IMG/VR virus record: IMGVR_UViG_3300007541_000225
Coordinates: 1-23,278 of that record
Length of the DNA stretch: 23,278 nt
Reading direction: 5' to 3' (one strand)
DNA from: a virus
The position numbers and the translations under genes were made by a program. The notes beneath the pieces are model-generated. The model did not search any database. It was not told the DNA's origin and was given only the letters and a program-made list of their open reading frames with translations. Position 1 is the first letter of the stretch. Each line of letters starts with the position of its first letter. Positions 6,126-12,607 of this stretch are shown here, piece after piece.

Positions 6126-6593
6126 ATGGCCAAAAGAAAACGCAGGCACTTGCCGCAGCCAATACCAGAGATGACTGAAAAGGATGTCAAACGGTTCTGG
6201 GCGAAGGTAGATGTATGCGGCCATGATGAGTGTTGGGACTGGAAATCAACTGCCGCCGCCGTCGGATACGGTCGCATAAAAATAGCCCAGAAGCTATATT
6301 CTGCTCACCGCGTAGCGTTCTCTTTGGCCAATCCAGACGTAGACATCACCGGCAAGAAAGACGTTGTGATGCACTCCTGCGACAATCGCCGCTGTTGCAA
6401 CCCGGCCCATCTGCGTTTAGGTACTCTGCGCGACAATTTTATGGACATGGTCCAAAAGGGTCGCGGTGGAATAATTGTCAACATCAGAAACAAAGAGGCT
6501 ACTCCTCATGCTCGTCTTGGACTGCGAAGTTTATCAGAATTATTTTCTGCTTATGTTCAAAAAATTAGAGACAGGAAAGTACGCAACGATTGA
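6126..6593 (+). CDS. HNH homing-type endonuclease (HNH_3)
   Basis: 155 residues. The signature runs CWDWKS, GYGRI, SAHRVAF, then VMHSCDNRRCCNPAHLRLGT (H83, N92, H95, with paired cysteines 85/90/91) and the typical DNFMDMVQKGR helix. These are metal-dependent nicking or cleaving enzymes, usually mobile in phage genomes. GGAGG lies 4 nt before the ATG. The nuclease core ends near residue 113. The remaining tail (IVNIRNKEATPHARLGLRSL and on) runs into the polymerase gene, so the last 86 nt are read in two frames. The gene lies directly after a terminator and directly before the DNA polymerase, a usual target neighbourhood for homing enzymes. Activity seems possible, since key residues are present. 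Confidence 0.9.
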   Translation: MAKRKRRHLPQPIPEMTEKDVKRFWAKVDVCGHDECWDWKSTAAAVGYGRIKIAQKLYSAHRVAFSLANPDVDITGKKDVVMHSCDNRRCCNPAHLRLGTLRDNFMDMVQKGRGGIIVNIRNKEATPHARLGLRSLSELFSAYVQKIRDRKVRND

Positions 6594-8286
6594 GATGTTT
6601 GAGGGTCAATCAATCGACCCGCGCAGAATAAACCGCCTGATGACGTCAGACACGACAATCAGCTTCAATGGTAATTCCTACGATCTCTACATCATTGCCG
6701 CCGCCCTTGCCGGGTGGAAATGCTCGCAGATAAAAGAGTTGTCCGACGACTTGATCAAGTCGAAGTTGCCGGCGTGGAAGATCGCGCAGCAGCATGATCT
6801 GGAGCTGCCGCAGTGGGACCATGTCGACCTCTTCGAGGTAGCGCCCGGAAAGGCCAGCTTGAAGATTTACGGGGGCAGGCTGAACGCTCCGCGCATGCAG
6901 GATCTCCCCATAGAGCCTGACGCCATGATCAGCGCCGATCAGGCGGCAGAGATGCGGAAATACTGCGCAAACGATCTCGACACTACCGAGCGCCTCTACC
7001 GGGCTCTGGAGAGCCAGATACGCCTGCGGGAGGAGATGGGGCAGCAATACGGCGGGATCGACTTGCGCAGCAAGAGCGACGCCCAGATCGCCGAGGCGGT
7101 CATCAAGCATGAACTGACCGAGCTTACCGGCAAGTCCTACAAGCCGCGGAAGGTCGAGGTTGGTTCCCTGCTGAAGTACGAAGACCCCGGCTTCGTTGAG
7201 TTCCAGTCGCCGCACCTGCAGGAAGTGTTCCGCATGGTTCTAAACAGCGACTTCCCCGTCGGGCTGAACGGCTCTGTGCAGCTCCCCAAAGAGCTGCAGG
7301 ACAAGAAGATTATGATCGGCGAGACCGAGTACCGGATGGGCATTGGCGGCCTGCACAGTTGCGAGAAGTCCCGCACCGTCAAGGCAACATCCGAGCAGAT
7401 CCTTGCCGACTTCGACGTCGCAAGCTACTACCCGAACATCATCCTGAAGCAGCGCCTGTCGCCGAAGTCCATGGGGGCAGACTTCCTGACAGTCTACAAG
7501 GACATCGTCGCGCGGAGACTGAAGGCGAAGGCGGCGGGAGACAAGGTGACAGCAGACACCCTGAAGATTGTCGTGAACGGGTCGTTCGGGAAGCTGGGCA
7601 GCATGTACTCCAGCCTGTACGCGCCGGAGCTGATGATCCAGACGACGGTAACCGGCCAGCTCTGCCTGCTGATGCTGATCGAGATGCTGGAGGGCGCTGG
7701 AGCGAAGGTCGTCAGCGCCAACACTGACGGCGTCGTCGTCCTGTTCGACAAGGCGCTCGAAGACAAGATCATGGGCGTGACGTTTGAGTGGTCGATGCAG
7801 ACCAGCTTCGAGCTTGAGCGGTCAGACTATCGCTCGCTGCACAGCCGGGACGTGAACAACTACATTGCGGTTAAGCTGGACGGCAAGACCAAACGCAAGG
7901 GCGTCTATGCGGATCCGCTGCTGAACAAGAACGCCGACTTCCAGATCGTCAGTGACGCCGTCGCCAATTATCTGAGCGCAGGAACGTCACTGAGCAATAC
8001 GATATTAACCAGCAACGACGTTACGCGGTTCGTACACATCCGGACGGTGACGGGCGGCGCAGTGTGGCGGGGACAGTTCCTTGGCAAGGCGGTCCGGTTC
8101 TACTACTCGGCAGAAGTCATGCAGGGCGAGGCAATTCACTACGCGAGGAACTCCAACCGGGTTCCGCGGTCTGAGGGCGCAAAACCCATGATGGAGCTGC
8201 CCGAGAAGATGCCGTGCGACATGGACTACGGCAAATACCTTCTACTTGCGCGGGCGGCGCTGGCAGACGTGGGAGTCAAAGTATGA
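6508..8286 (+). CDS. Compact family B DNA polymerase with 3'-5' exonuclease domain
   Basis: 592 residues from the ATG at 6508; an upstream in-frame TTG at 6475 would add 11 residues but is poorly supported. Exonuclease motifs are Exo I LDCEV (D5, E7), Exo II FNGNSYD (N54-D59) and Exo III YCANDLDTTERLY. Polymerase motif A is DVASYYPNII (D303), motif B is KIVVNGSFGKLG (K353 on), and motif C is SANTDG (D407), where most PolB enzymes have DTDS. The protein is much shorter than cellular or T4/phi29-like PolB. It should be the replicative polymerase working with the primase-helicase and SSB in this window. The start overlaps the HNH gene by 86 nt. Its stop overlaps the next small gene (ATGA). Confidence 0.92.
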   Translation: MLVLDCEVYQNYFLLMFKKLETGKYATIEMFEGQSIDPRRINRLMTSDTTISFNGNSYDLYIIAAALAGWKCSQIKELSDDLIKSKLPAWKIAQQHDLELPQWDHVDLFEVAPGKASLKIYGGRLNAPRMQDLPIEPDAMISADQAAEMRKYCANDLDTTERLYRALESQIRLREEMGQQYGGIDLRSKSDAQIAEAVIKHELTELTGKSYKPRKVEVGSLLKYEDPGFVEFQSPHLQEVFRMVLNSDFPVGLNGSVQLPKELQDKKIMIGETEYRMGIGGLHSCEKSRTVKATSEQILADFDVASYYPNIILKQRLSPKSMGADFLTVYKDIVARRLKAKAAGDKVTADTLKIVVNGSFGKLGSMYSSLYAPELMIQTTVTGQLCLLMLIEMLEGAGAKVVSANTDGVVVLFDKALEDKIMGVTFEWSMQTSFELERSDYRSLHSRDVNNYIAVKLDGKTKRKGVYADPLLNKNADFQIVSDAVANYLSAGTSLSNTILTSNDVTRFVHIRTVTGGAVWRGQFLGKAVRFYYSAEVMQGEAIHYARNSNRVPRSEGAKPMMELPEKMPCDMDYGKYLLLARAALADVGVKV

Positions 8287-8417
8287 TAAGATACTGCTTC
8301 TACGCCCGCCTGCACGACGTCAACACTGTCTGGACGAGCGGGTGCCTGATAACACCCCTGCAGGCCCCTCACGGCCACTATAGCGTCATCGCCGAACTGA
8401 TCTGCTGCGATGCGTAA
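8283..8417 (+). CDS. Small hypothetical protein (44 aa)
   Basis: A 44-residue ORF starting at the ATG that overlaps the polymerase stop (ATGA) and ending at TAA 8415-8417: MIRYCFYARLHDVNTVWTSG ... ELICCDA. It has four cysteines, no signal peptide and no recognised domain. The tight coupling to the polymerase supports real translation. The same frame is open upstream inside the polymerase gene, so an earlier start is possible but unlikely. Function unknown. Confidence 0.55.
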   Translation: MIRYCFYARLHDVNTVWTSGCLITPLQAPHGHYSVIAELICCDA

Positions 8418-8468
8418 CAGGGGATAACGTGGAACTCCGACCACCACACTTACGAAAGGCCAGAAGCA

Positions 8469-8681
8469 ATGCCTATAACCGATGAAGATAACGACAAATT
8501 CAACTATTCTGACGCAGACTATAAACGCCTGCATATTGCGCTTTGCCACACGGAAGCGGCGCGGCTCGATCTCGAAATAGAAAACACAAGGATGCGGGCA
8601 GCGTTACAGGAAATATCAGAACTGGAAGATGTTCGGTGCGATGAAGCCTGCACAATAGCCAAGCAAGCCCTAGACAAATAA
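8469..8681 (+). CDS. Small coiled-coil hypothetical protein
   Basis: 70 residues with an acidic N-terminus (MPITDEDNDKFNYSDADYK) and a long helix of coiled-coil character (HTEAARLDLEIENTRMRAAL), ending ACTIAKQALDK. Small proteins of this shape are frequent in phage middle operons; I know no function. The GAAAGG ribosome site lies in an 11-bp leader, AAAGGCCAGAA, that recurs before the next gene. Confidence 0.75.
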   Translation: MPITDEDNDKFNYSDADYKRLHIALCHTEAARLDLEIENTRMRAALQEISELEDVRCDEACTIAKQALDK

Positions 8682-8693
8682 AAGGCCAGAAAG

Positions 8694-8849
8694 ATGATTA
8701 CTCACCGGATATGGATTCAGCAGAGGAAGCGGATGGACTACTACGGTCATACCAAGCGTGATACCGCTGTTCGCGAAGGATGGTTTCTGTTCTGGATAAT
8801 TCCGTTATATATCCGGGACAGAAAGCTGGAACGGCAAGGCACTCAATAG
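8694..8849 (+). CDS. Small basic, aromatic hypothetical protein (51 aa)
   Basis: A 51-residue ORF from ATG 8694 to TAG 8849: an Arg/Lys-rich N-terminus (MITHRIWIQQRKRMDYYGHT), then GWFLFWIIPLYI, a short hydrophobic and aromatic stretch of 12 residues, then RDRKLERQGTQ. The hydrophobic part is too short for a confident transmembrane helix but could dip into a membrane. The same AAAGGCCAGAA leader as in the previous gene lies directly upstream. No family was recognised. Confidence 0.6.
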   Translation: MITHRIWIQQRKRMDYYGHTKRDTAVREGWFLFWIIPLYIRDRKLERQGTQ

Positions 8850-8871
8850 ACTCACAAAGGGCCACTGATAA

Positions 8872-9315
8872 ATGCCGCGACCGATGTACGAGAGCGACAA
8901 GGACCGCCAGAATGAGCGGGTGATCGCCGAAATGCTGGAGCAGCGGTGGGACTGCGACGCAGAAAAACTTAAAATCGCCTGCGAAGTTGATTATTCTCTG
9001 ACCCGCGAAGGCCGGATCGTGGCCGTGATGGAGATTAAATGCCGAAACTACGACTACGATACGTTGGACGGGTGGGGCGGCCTGATCCTCAGCGCACACA
9101 AGTGGCAGGCTGGACGTCGTTGGAAAGAGACACACAATATAGCATTCATTCTGGTTCTTGGACTGACCGACGGTGTTTTTGCGTACAGGTTAAAGCCAGA
9201 AGATCCTTGGCCAGAAATGAAACTGAAGACCGCGGGAAGGCGTGACCGAGGAGACGCGCAGGACATCGAGCCGTGCGTCATGATCCCGATGCAAAAATTT
9301 CAGAAACTCGATTGA
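8872..9315 (+). CDS. PD-(D/E)XK-like putative nuclease
   Basis: 147 residues. The middle shows the PD-(D/E)XK core: EVDYSLTREGRIVAVMEIKC with D40, E54 and K56 on consecutive strands, preceded by a helix with E16/E20. A helix (SAHKWQAGRRW) and a further strand, IAFILVLGL, follow. Phage proteins of this kind are small endonucleases or resolvase-like enzymes of unknown specificity. The family match is by motif, not by recognised sequence. It is followed after 16 bp by a VRR-NUC gene, giving two candidate nucleases in a row, and then by a SNF2 helicase. AAAGGG upstream is somewhat far from the start. Confidence 0.75.
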   Translation: MPRPMYESDKDRQNERVIAEMLEQRWDCDAEKLKIACEVDYSLTREGRIVAVMEIKCRNYDYDTLDGWGGLILSAHKWQAGRRWKETHNIAFILVLGLTDGVFAYRLKPEDPWPEMKLKTAGRRDRGDAQDIEPCVMIPMQKFQKLD

Positions 9316-9331
9316 CGAATAAGGTTCGCCG

Positions 9332-9598
9332 ATGCTAGAAAAGCAAATAGAGCGAGCACTTGTACGTCGAGTGAAAGACCTTGGGGGGTTATGCGAAAAA
9401 TTTGTCTCTCCCGGACGCCGGAGCGTACCAGACCGTATTGTCACGCTGCCGGGCGGTAGGATCATATTTGTAGAATGTAAAGCCCCCGGAAAAAAGCCTA
9501 CGCCGCTGCAGGAGCGCGACCACGAAAAGCGACGGTCGCTTGGCTGCACGGTGTTAGTAATCTCAAAACTGGAAGATGTAAGCCAAATCAAATGCTAG
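9332..9598 (+). CDS. VRR-NUC domain nuclease
   Basis: 88 residues covering the whole minimal VRR-NUC fold: E7 in the first helix, VPDRIVTLPGG (D34), IIFVECKAPG (E48, K50) and TPLQERDHEKRRSLG (Q60). The family belongs to the PD-(D/E)XK group and is related to the nuclease part of FAN1. Phage stand-alone members are thought to cut branched DNA such as Holliday junctions. The stop overlaps the start of the SNF2-type helicase by 7 bp. That pairing is common in phages and suggests joint action on replication or recombination intermediates. Confidence 0.93.
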   Translation: MLEKQIERALVRRVKDLGGLCEKFVSPGRRSVPDRIVTLPGGRIIFVECKAPGKKPTPLQERDHEKRRSLGCTVLVISKLEDVSQIKC

Positions 9599-10935
9599 AC
9601 CGTAACAATCTACATGCTTACCAGAACCGCGCCGTGTCTTTCATCAAAGACCGCAAGCGGTGCGGCCTCTTCCTCGACATGGGTCTGGGCAAGACGACGT
9701 CCACACTGACGGCGGTCAGCGACCTGATCGACGACTTCCAGATACGCAAGACGCTCGTTATCGCGCCCCTGCGCGTCGCCAACAGCGTTTGGAAGCAGGA
9801 GGTCTACAAGTGGGCGCACCTCGATCACATGCGCGTCTCGGTCTGCACTGGCTCGGCAAAACAGCGTCTGGAGGGGCTGATGACCTCGGCAGACGTCTAC
9901 GTCATCAATCGCGAGAATGTTGACTGGCTCGTTAAGCACTACGGCCCCCAGTGGCCGTTCGACATGGTCATCATTGACGAGAGCAGCAGCTTCAAGAACC
10001 CGTCGACGAAGCGGTTCAGGTCACTGCGGCGCATTCTTCCGATGACGGAATACATGGTCCTGCTGACCGGCACGCCGTCACCCAACAGCCTGCTGGACCT
10101 GTGGCCCCAGATGTTTTTGATCGACTTCGGAGAGGCCCTTGGTCGCACTGTGACCGGCTACAAGCAGCGGTTCTTCGAGAGCGACTACATGGGCTACAAG
10201 TGGAACATCAGGGAAGGTGCCGCCGACAAAATCCACAGTCTGATCCAGCCCCGCGTCCTGCACATGAGCGCGGATGATTATCTCGACGTACCGCCGCGCA
10301 TAGACTTGGTTGAAAATGTCGAGCTGCCCCCCGAGGCGCTGGCGATATACAAGGACTTCGAGAAGACGCTACTGGCGGAGCTGGAGGACGGCGAAGAGGT
10401 CGAGGCGGCGACAGCGGCAGTCCTCGCCAACAAGCTCCTGCAGTTCGCCAATGGGGCAATCTACACCGACGACAAGCATAACTGGTCAGAGACGCACAAG
10501 GCCAAACTGGACGCCTTGGAGGAAATCGTCGAGGACAATCCAAACGAGACGCTGCTGGTTGCATACAACTACAAGTCGGATCTTGCCCGGTTGCAGGCCC
10601 GCTTCCCCGACGCAGTTGTCCTCGACAAAAAACAAACAACCATTGACAGGTGGAACGCCGGTGAGATTAAAATGCTTCTCGCCCACCCGGCGTCTGCTGG
10701 GCACGGGCTCAACCTGCAGAATGGCGGCAGCCTGATTGTCTGGTTCGGCCTGACGTGGTCCTTGGAGTATTACCAGCAATTCAATGCGCGACTGCACCGG
10801 CAGGGTCAAGAAAAGCCTGTCCGCATTCTGCATGTGATCGGTAGGGGAACTATCGACGAGAGAGTTATGGGCGTCCTTGCGCATAAGGACATGACGCAAC
10901 GCTCATTGTTGGCGGCACTGAAGCCGTCTAAATAG
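9592..10935 (+). CDS. SNF2-family DNA helicase/translocase
   Basis: 447 residues. Motif I is LDMGLGKTTS (29-38), motif II is IIDESSSFKN (D129, E130), motif III is LLTGTPSPN, and motif VI is NARLHRQGQEKPV (about 398-410), with NGGSLIVWFGLTWSLE before it. This is a compact, complete SF2 SNF2-like ATPase with both RecA-like lobes and no accessory domains. Such phage enzymes probably move along duplex DNA to assist branch migration, repair or replication. The ATG overlaps the VRR-NUC stop, with only a weak ribosome site, so coupling to the nuclease is likely. Confidence 0.94.
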   Translation: MLDRNNLHAYQNRAVSFIKDRKRCGLFLDMGLGKTTSTLTAVSDLIDDFQIRKTLVIAPLRVANSVWKQEVYKWAHLDHMRVSVCTGSAKQRLEGLMTSADVYVINRENVDWLVKHYGPQWPFDMVIIDESSSFKNPSTKRFRSLRRILPMTEYMVLLTGTPSPNSLLDLWPQMFLIDFGEALGRTVTGYKQRFFESDYMGYKWNIREGAADKIHSLIQPRVLHMSADDYLDVPPRIDLVENVELPPEALAIYKDFEKTLLAELEDGEEVEAATAAVLANKLLQFANGAIYTDDKHNWSETHKAKLDALEEIVEDNPNETLLVAYNYKSDLARLQARFPDAVVLDKKQTTIDRWNAGEIKMLLAHPASAGHGLNLQNGGSLIVWFGLTWSLEYYQQFNARLHRQGQEKPVRILHVIGRGTIDERVMGVLAHKDMTQRSLLAALKPSK

Positions 10936-10946
10936 AAGAGGGAAAA

Positions 10947-11285
10947 ATGAAAAACGTAAACGAGATATTGAACGAAAGAGAAAAAGTCAGCGGCAATTAC
11001 GGCGACGTTGCTCGCATGATCCAAGACACCCTGCGCCTGTGGGCTACGGGGCCAAATTGGAGCAAAGGCAAATTGACTGATCCGCAAGTGACCAGTCTGG
11101 AAATGATTGCGTTGAAAGTCACCCGCATCCTGCAGGGCGACAACAATCATGTTGACAGTTGGCGCGACATCGCGGGCTACGCGGAACTTGCCGCAATCGA
11201 AATCGAAAAGGCCGAAAGGGCTTTAGAGGAGAGCTTGCAAATTGTCGACGGGGCATTTAGCAAAATACCAAAGAAGGAGAAGTAA
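10947..11285 (+). CDS. DUF6378-like small helical phage protein
   Basis: 112 residues. The opening VNEILNEREKVSGNYGD and the later ALKVTRILQGDNNHVDSWRD followed by IAGYAELAA match what I remember of DUF6378, a helical phage family of unknown biochemistry. The conserved N-Y-G-D and the H-x-D-S-W-x-D-x-A-G-Y motif are intact. A strong AGAGGGA site lies before the ATG. It follows the SNF2 gene by 11 bp and precedes the transglycosylase by 1 bp, so it is part of the same transcript. Confidence 0.85.
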   Translation: MKNVNEILNEREKVSGNYGDVARMIQDTLRLWATGPNWSKGKLTDPQVTSLEMIALKVTRILQGDNNHVDSWRDIAGYAELAAIEIEKAERALEESLQIVDGAFSKIPKKEK

Positions 11286-11286
11286 A

Positions 11287-11874
11287 ATGAAATTAGCCCT
11301 CACACTCGCAGCAGTGATTGCATTTGTCGGCCCAGTGGCCGCGCAAGAGAATGATGCGGCAGACTTTTTCCGCAAGGACAAAAACTATTGGAGCCGCGGG
11401 CTAAAAGCCCCCGCCGTCATCGCATACAATGAGGACATCAGACATGTCCGTAGTATATCGAAGCGCAAGCAGATCGTGCGCCGCATGGTTGCCCATCAGG
11501 CCAGAAAGAAGCTGGGCAAGCGATGGGTAAAGTCAGCAGTCAAGATAGCCTATGTCGAGAGCCAGTTTAATCCGAAGGCAGTAGGCCCACGCACGCGCCA
11601 CGGCAGGGCGAGGGGCGTCATGCAGGTGATGCCAAAGTCTGCCCGCGCCATGGGGTTTAACCCGCGCCGCCTGAACGAGGCCGAGTATGGGATTGCTGCT
11701 GGCATTGCGCACATGCGTCTGTGCATCCAGAGCGGCGTGCGCACCGACGCCGAGATGTCGGCCTGTCATGTTGCGGGGACGCGGGGCTGGGCAATCCGTC
11801 TGCGTAAGCGTGCGCAACGTTACAAGAGAATTTACGTCGCCATGGTGCGCAGGGCACCCGGCTATTGGGACTAG
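11287..11874 (+). CDS. Exported lytic transglycosylase (putative endolysin)
   Basis: 195 residues from the ATG at 11287, which has GGAG 7 nt upstream. Residues 1-20 (MKLALTLAAVIAFVGPVAAQ) form a Sec signal peptide with an AxA-like cleavage site. The SLT domain has the catalytic Glu in IAYVESQFNPKAVG (E91), then RARGVMQVMPKSAR, YGIAAGIAHMRLC and SACHVAGTRGW. It would cleave the glycan strand of peptidoglycan in the periplasm. Placed next to a tiny membrane protein, it looks like the phage lysis enzyme exported by the host. A virion role is less likely, as virion transglycosylases lack signal peptides and another is encoded in the late block. Confidence 0.9.
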   Translation: MKLALTLAAVIAFVGPVAAQENDAADFFRKDKNYWSRGLKAPAVIAYNEDIRHVRSISKRKQIVRRMVAHQARKKLGKRWVKSAVKIAYVESQFNPKAVGPRTRHGRARGVMQVMPKSARAMGFNPRRLNEAEYGIAAGIAHMRLCIQSGVRTDAEMSACHVAGTRGWAIRLRKRAQRYKRIYVAMVRRAPGYWD

Positions 11875-11882
11875 GGGGAAAG

Positions 11883-12014
11883 ATGTCTTACCTGTTTGGT
11901 TTGGGGCTTATTAGCGCCACCGCAATTACCGTCCTGACTGTTGTCGGTTGCGGCTTCTTCACGCTGGTGATGGTCTTGGCCATCGAAGAAAAAATTCAAG
12001 AATGGAGAAAGTAA
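11883..12014 (+). CDS. 43-residue single-TM membrane protein, candidate holin/lysis helper
   Basis: ORF from ATG 11883 to TAA 12014 preceded by a strong GGGGGAAAG site. Residues 3-34 are almost fully hydrophobic (YLFGLGLISATAITVLTVVG then CGFFTLVMVLAI), followed by a charged tail, EEKIQEWRK. That gives one long or two very short membrane segments. It begins 8 bp after the transglycosylase and ends 1 bp before the DnaA-like gene. Its size and place suggest a holin-like or regulatory lysis protein. No family was recognised, so this is inferred from topology and context. Confidence 0.7.
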   Translation: MSYLFGLGLISATAITVLTVVGCGFFTLVMVLAIEEKIQEWRK

Positions 12015-12015
12015 A

Positions 12016-12477
12016 ATGGAATTTAACACGCCGGAAGCACTCTATCAGCACTACAAAAATGTCCGTCAACGCATTGAAACGGCCTCTAGAGAGGCAGCGA
12101 TAAAGAATGGCGTCATCATACTCCCGATCAAAAAACTGCCGCCTCCGGAGCAGAAAAAGGCGGCAGAGATAGAGCAAAGCGAAGACAATGCCGTCATAGA
12201 GATGGAGCCACCAAAGCACCTTAACGATACGCAAAGGATCATGTACGAGATTGCCCTTAAGCACGGGATTCTTGTGTCAGATATGCGCGGACCTGTGCGC
12301 CAGAGGCATTTTGTGCTTGCTCGGCAAGAGGCAATGTGGGAGATTAAACGTCAGAGGCCAGACTTGTCCCTGCCCCAGCTTGGGCGCATGTTTGGCGGGC
12401 GAGATCATTCGACAATATTTCACGGGATCCGGGCGCACCAACAGCGTCTAGATTCTGGTAAAGAATTGTGCGTCTAA
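12016..12477 (+). CDS. DnaA domain IV-like DNA-binding protein
   Basis: 153 residues. The C-terminal part (about 90-145) is a clear DnaA domain IV: RHFVLARQEAMWEIKRQRPD, SLPQLGRMFGGRDHSTIFHG (signature GGRDHST, 127-133). In DnaA this domain reads the DnaA-box with its helix-turn-helix and the DHS/T loop. No AAA+ ATPase domain is present. The N-terminal 70 residues are helical and charged and are not recognised. The protein could bind phage or host origin boxes, to start phage replication, to titrate host DnaA sites, or to act as a repressor. It is the last gene of the rightward operon, ahead of a strong terminator. Confidence 0.88.
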   Translation: MEFNTPEALYQHYKNVRQRIETASREAAIKNGVIILPIKKLPPPEQKKAAEIEQSEDNAVIEMEPPKHLNDTQRIMYEIALKHGILVSDMRGPVRQRHFVLARQEAMWEIKRQRPDLSLPQLGRMFGGRDHSTIFHGIRAHQQRLDSGKELCV

Positions 12478-12580
12478 TCGAACGCGCACAATACTCGTCA
12501 GAAATGGTTCTGGCGGGTGGACATTGGGTCTCATGTTACTCCATGCCCTTGTCCCTGTTGGATTACTCCGAAACTGACTT
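12478..12580. other. Non-coding spacer before the convergent terminator
   Basis: About 100 bp between the DnaA-like gene and the terminator. No ORF, repeat or clear regulatory motif was seen. Confidence 0.5.
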
Positions 12581-12607
12581 GCCCCGGCATTACGCCGGGG
12601 CTTTTTT
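12581..12607 (+). terminator. Intrinsic terminator between converging operons
   Basis: GCCCCGGC (12581-12588), loop ATTAC and GCCGGGGC (12594-12601) form a perfect 8-bp stem followed by six T residues (12602-12607). It closes the plus-strand operon. The T-tract overlaps the stop codon of the converging tail-fibre gene by two bases. On the minus strand no T-tract follows, so it is mainly one-directional. Confidence 0.92.

Noticed and set aside
6475-6507. TTG start upstream of the polymerase ATG
   Set aside because: It adds 11 residues outside the exonuclease fold and lacks a good ribosome site. ATG 6508 has AGAGG upstream and places Exo I at residue 5.
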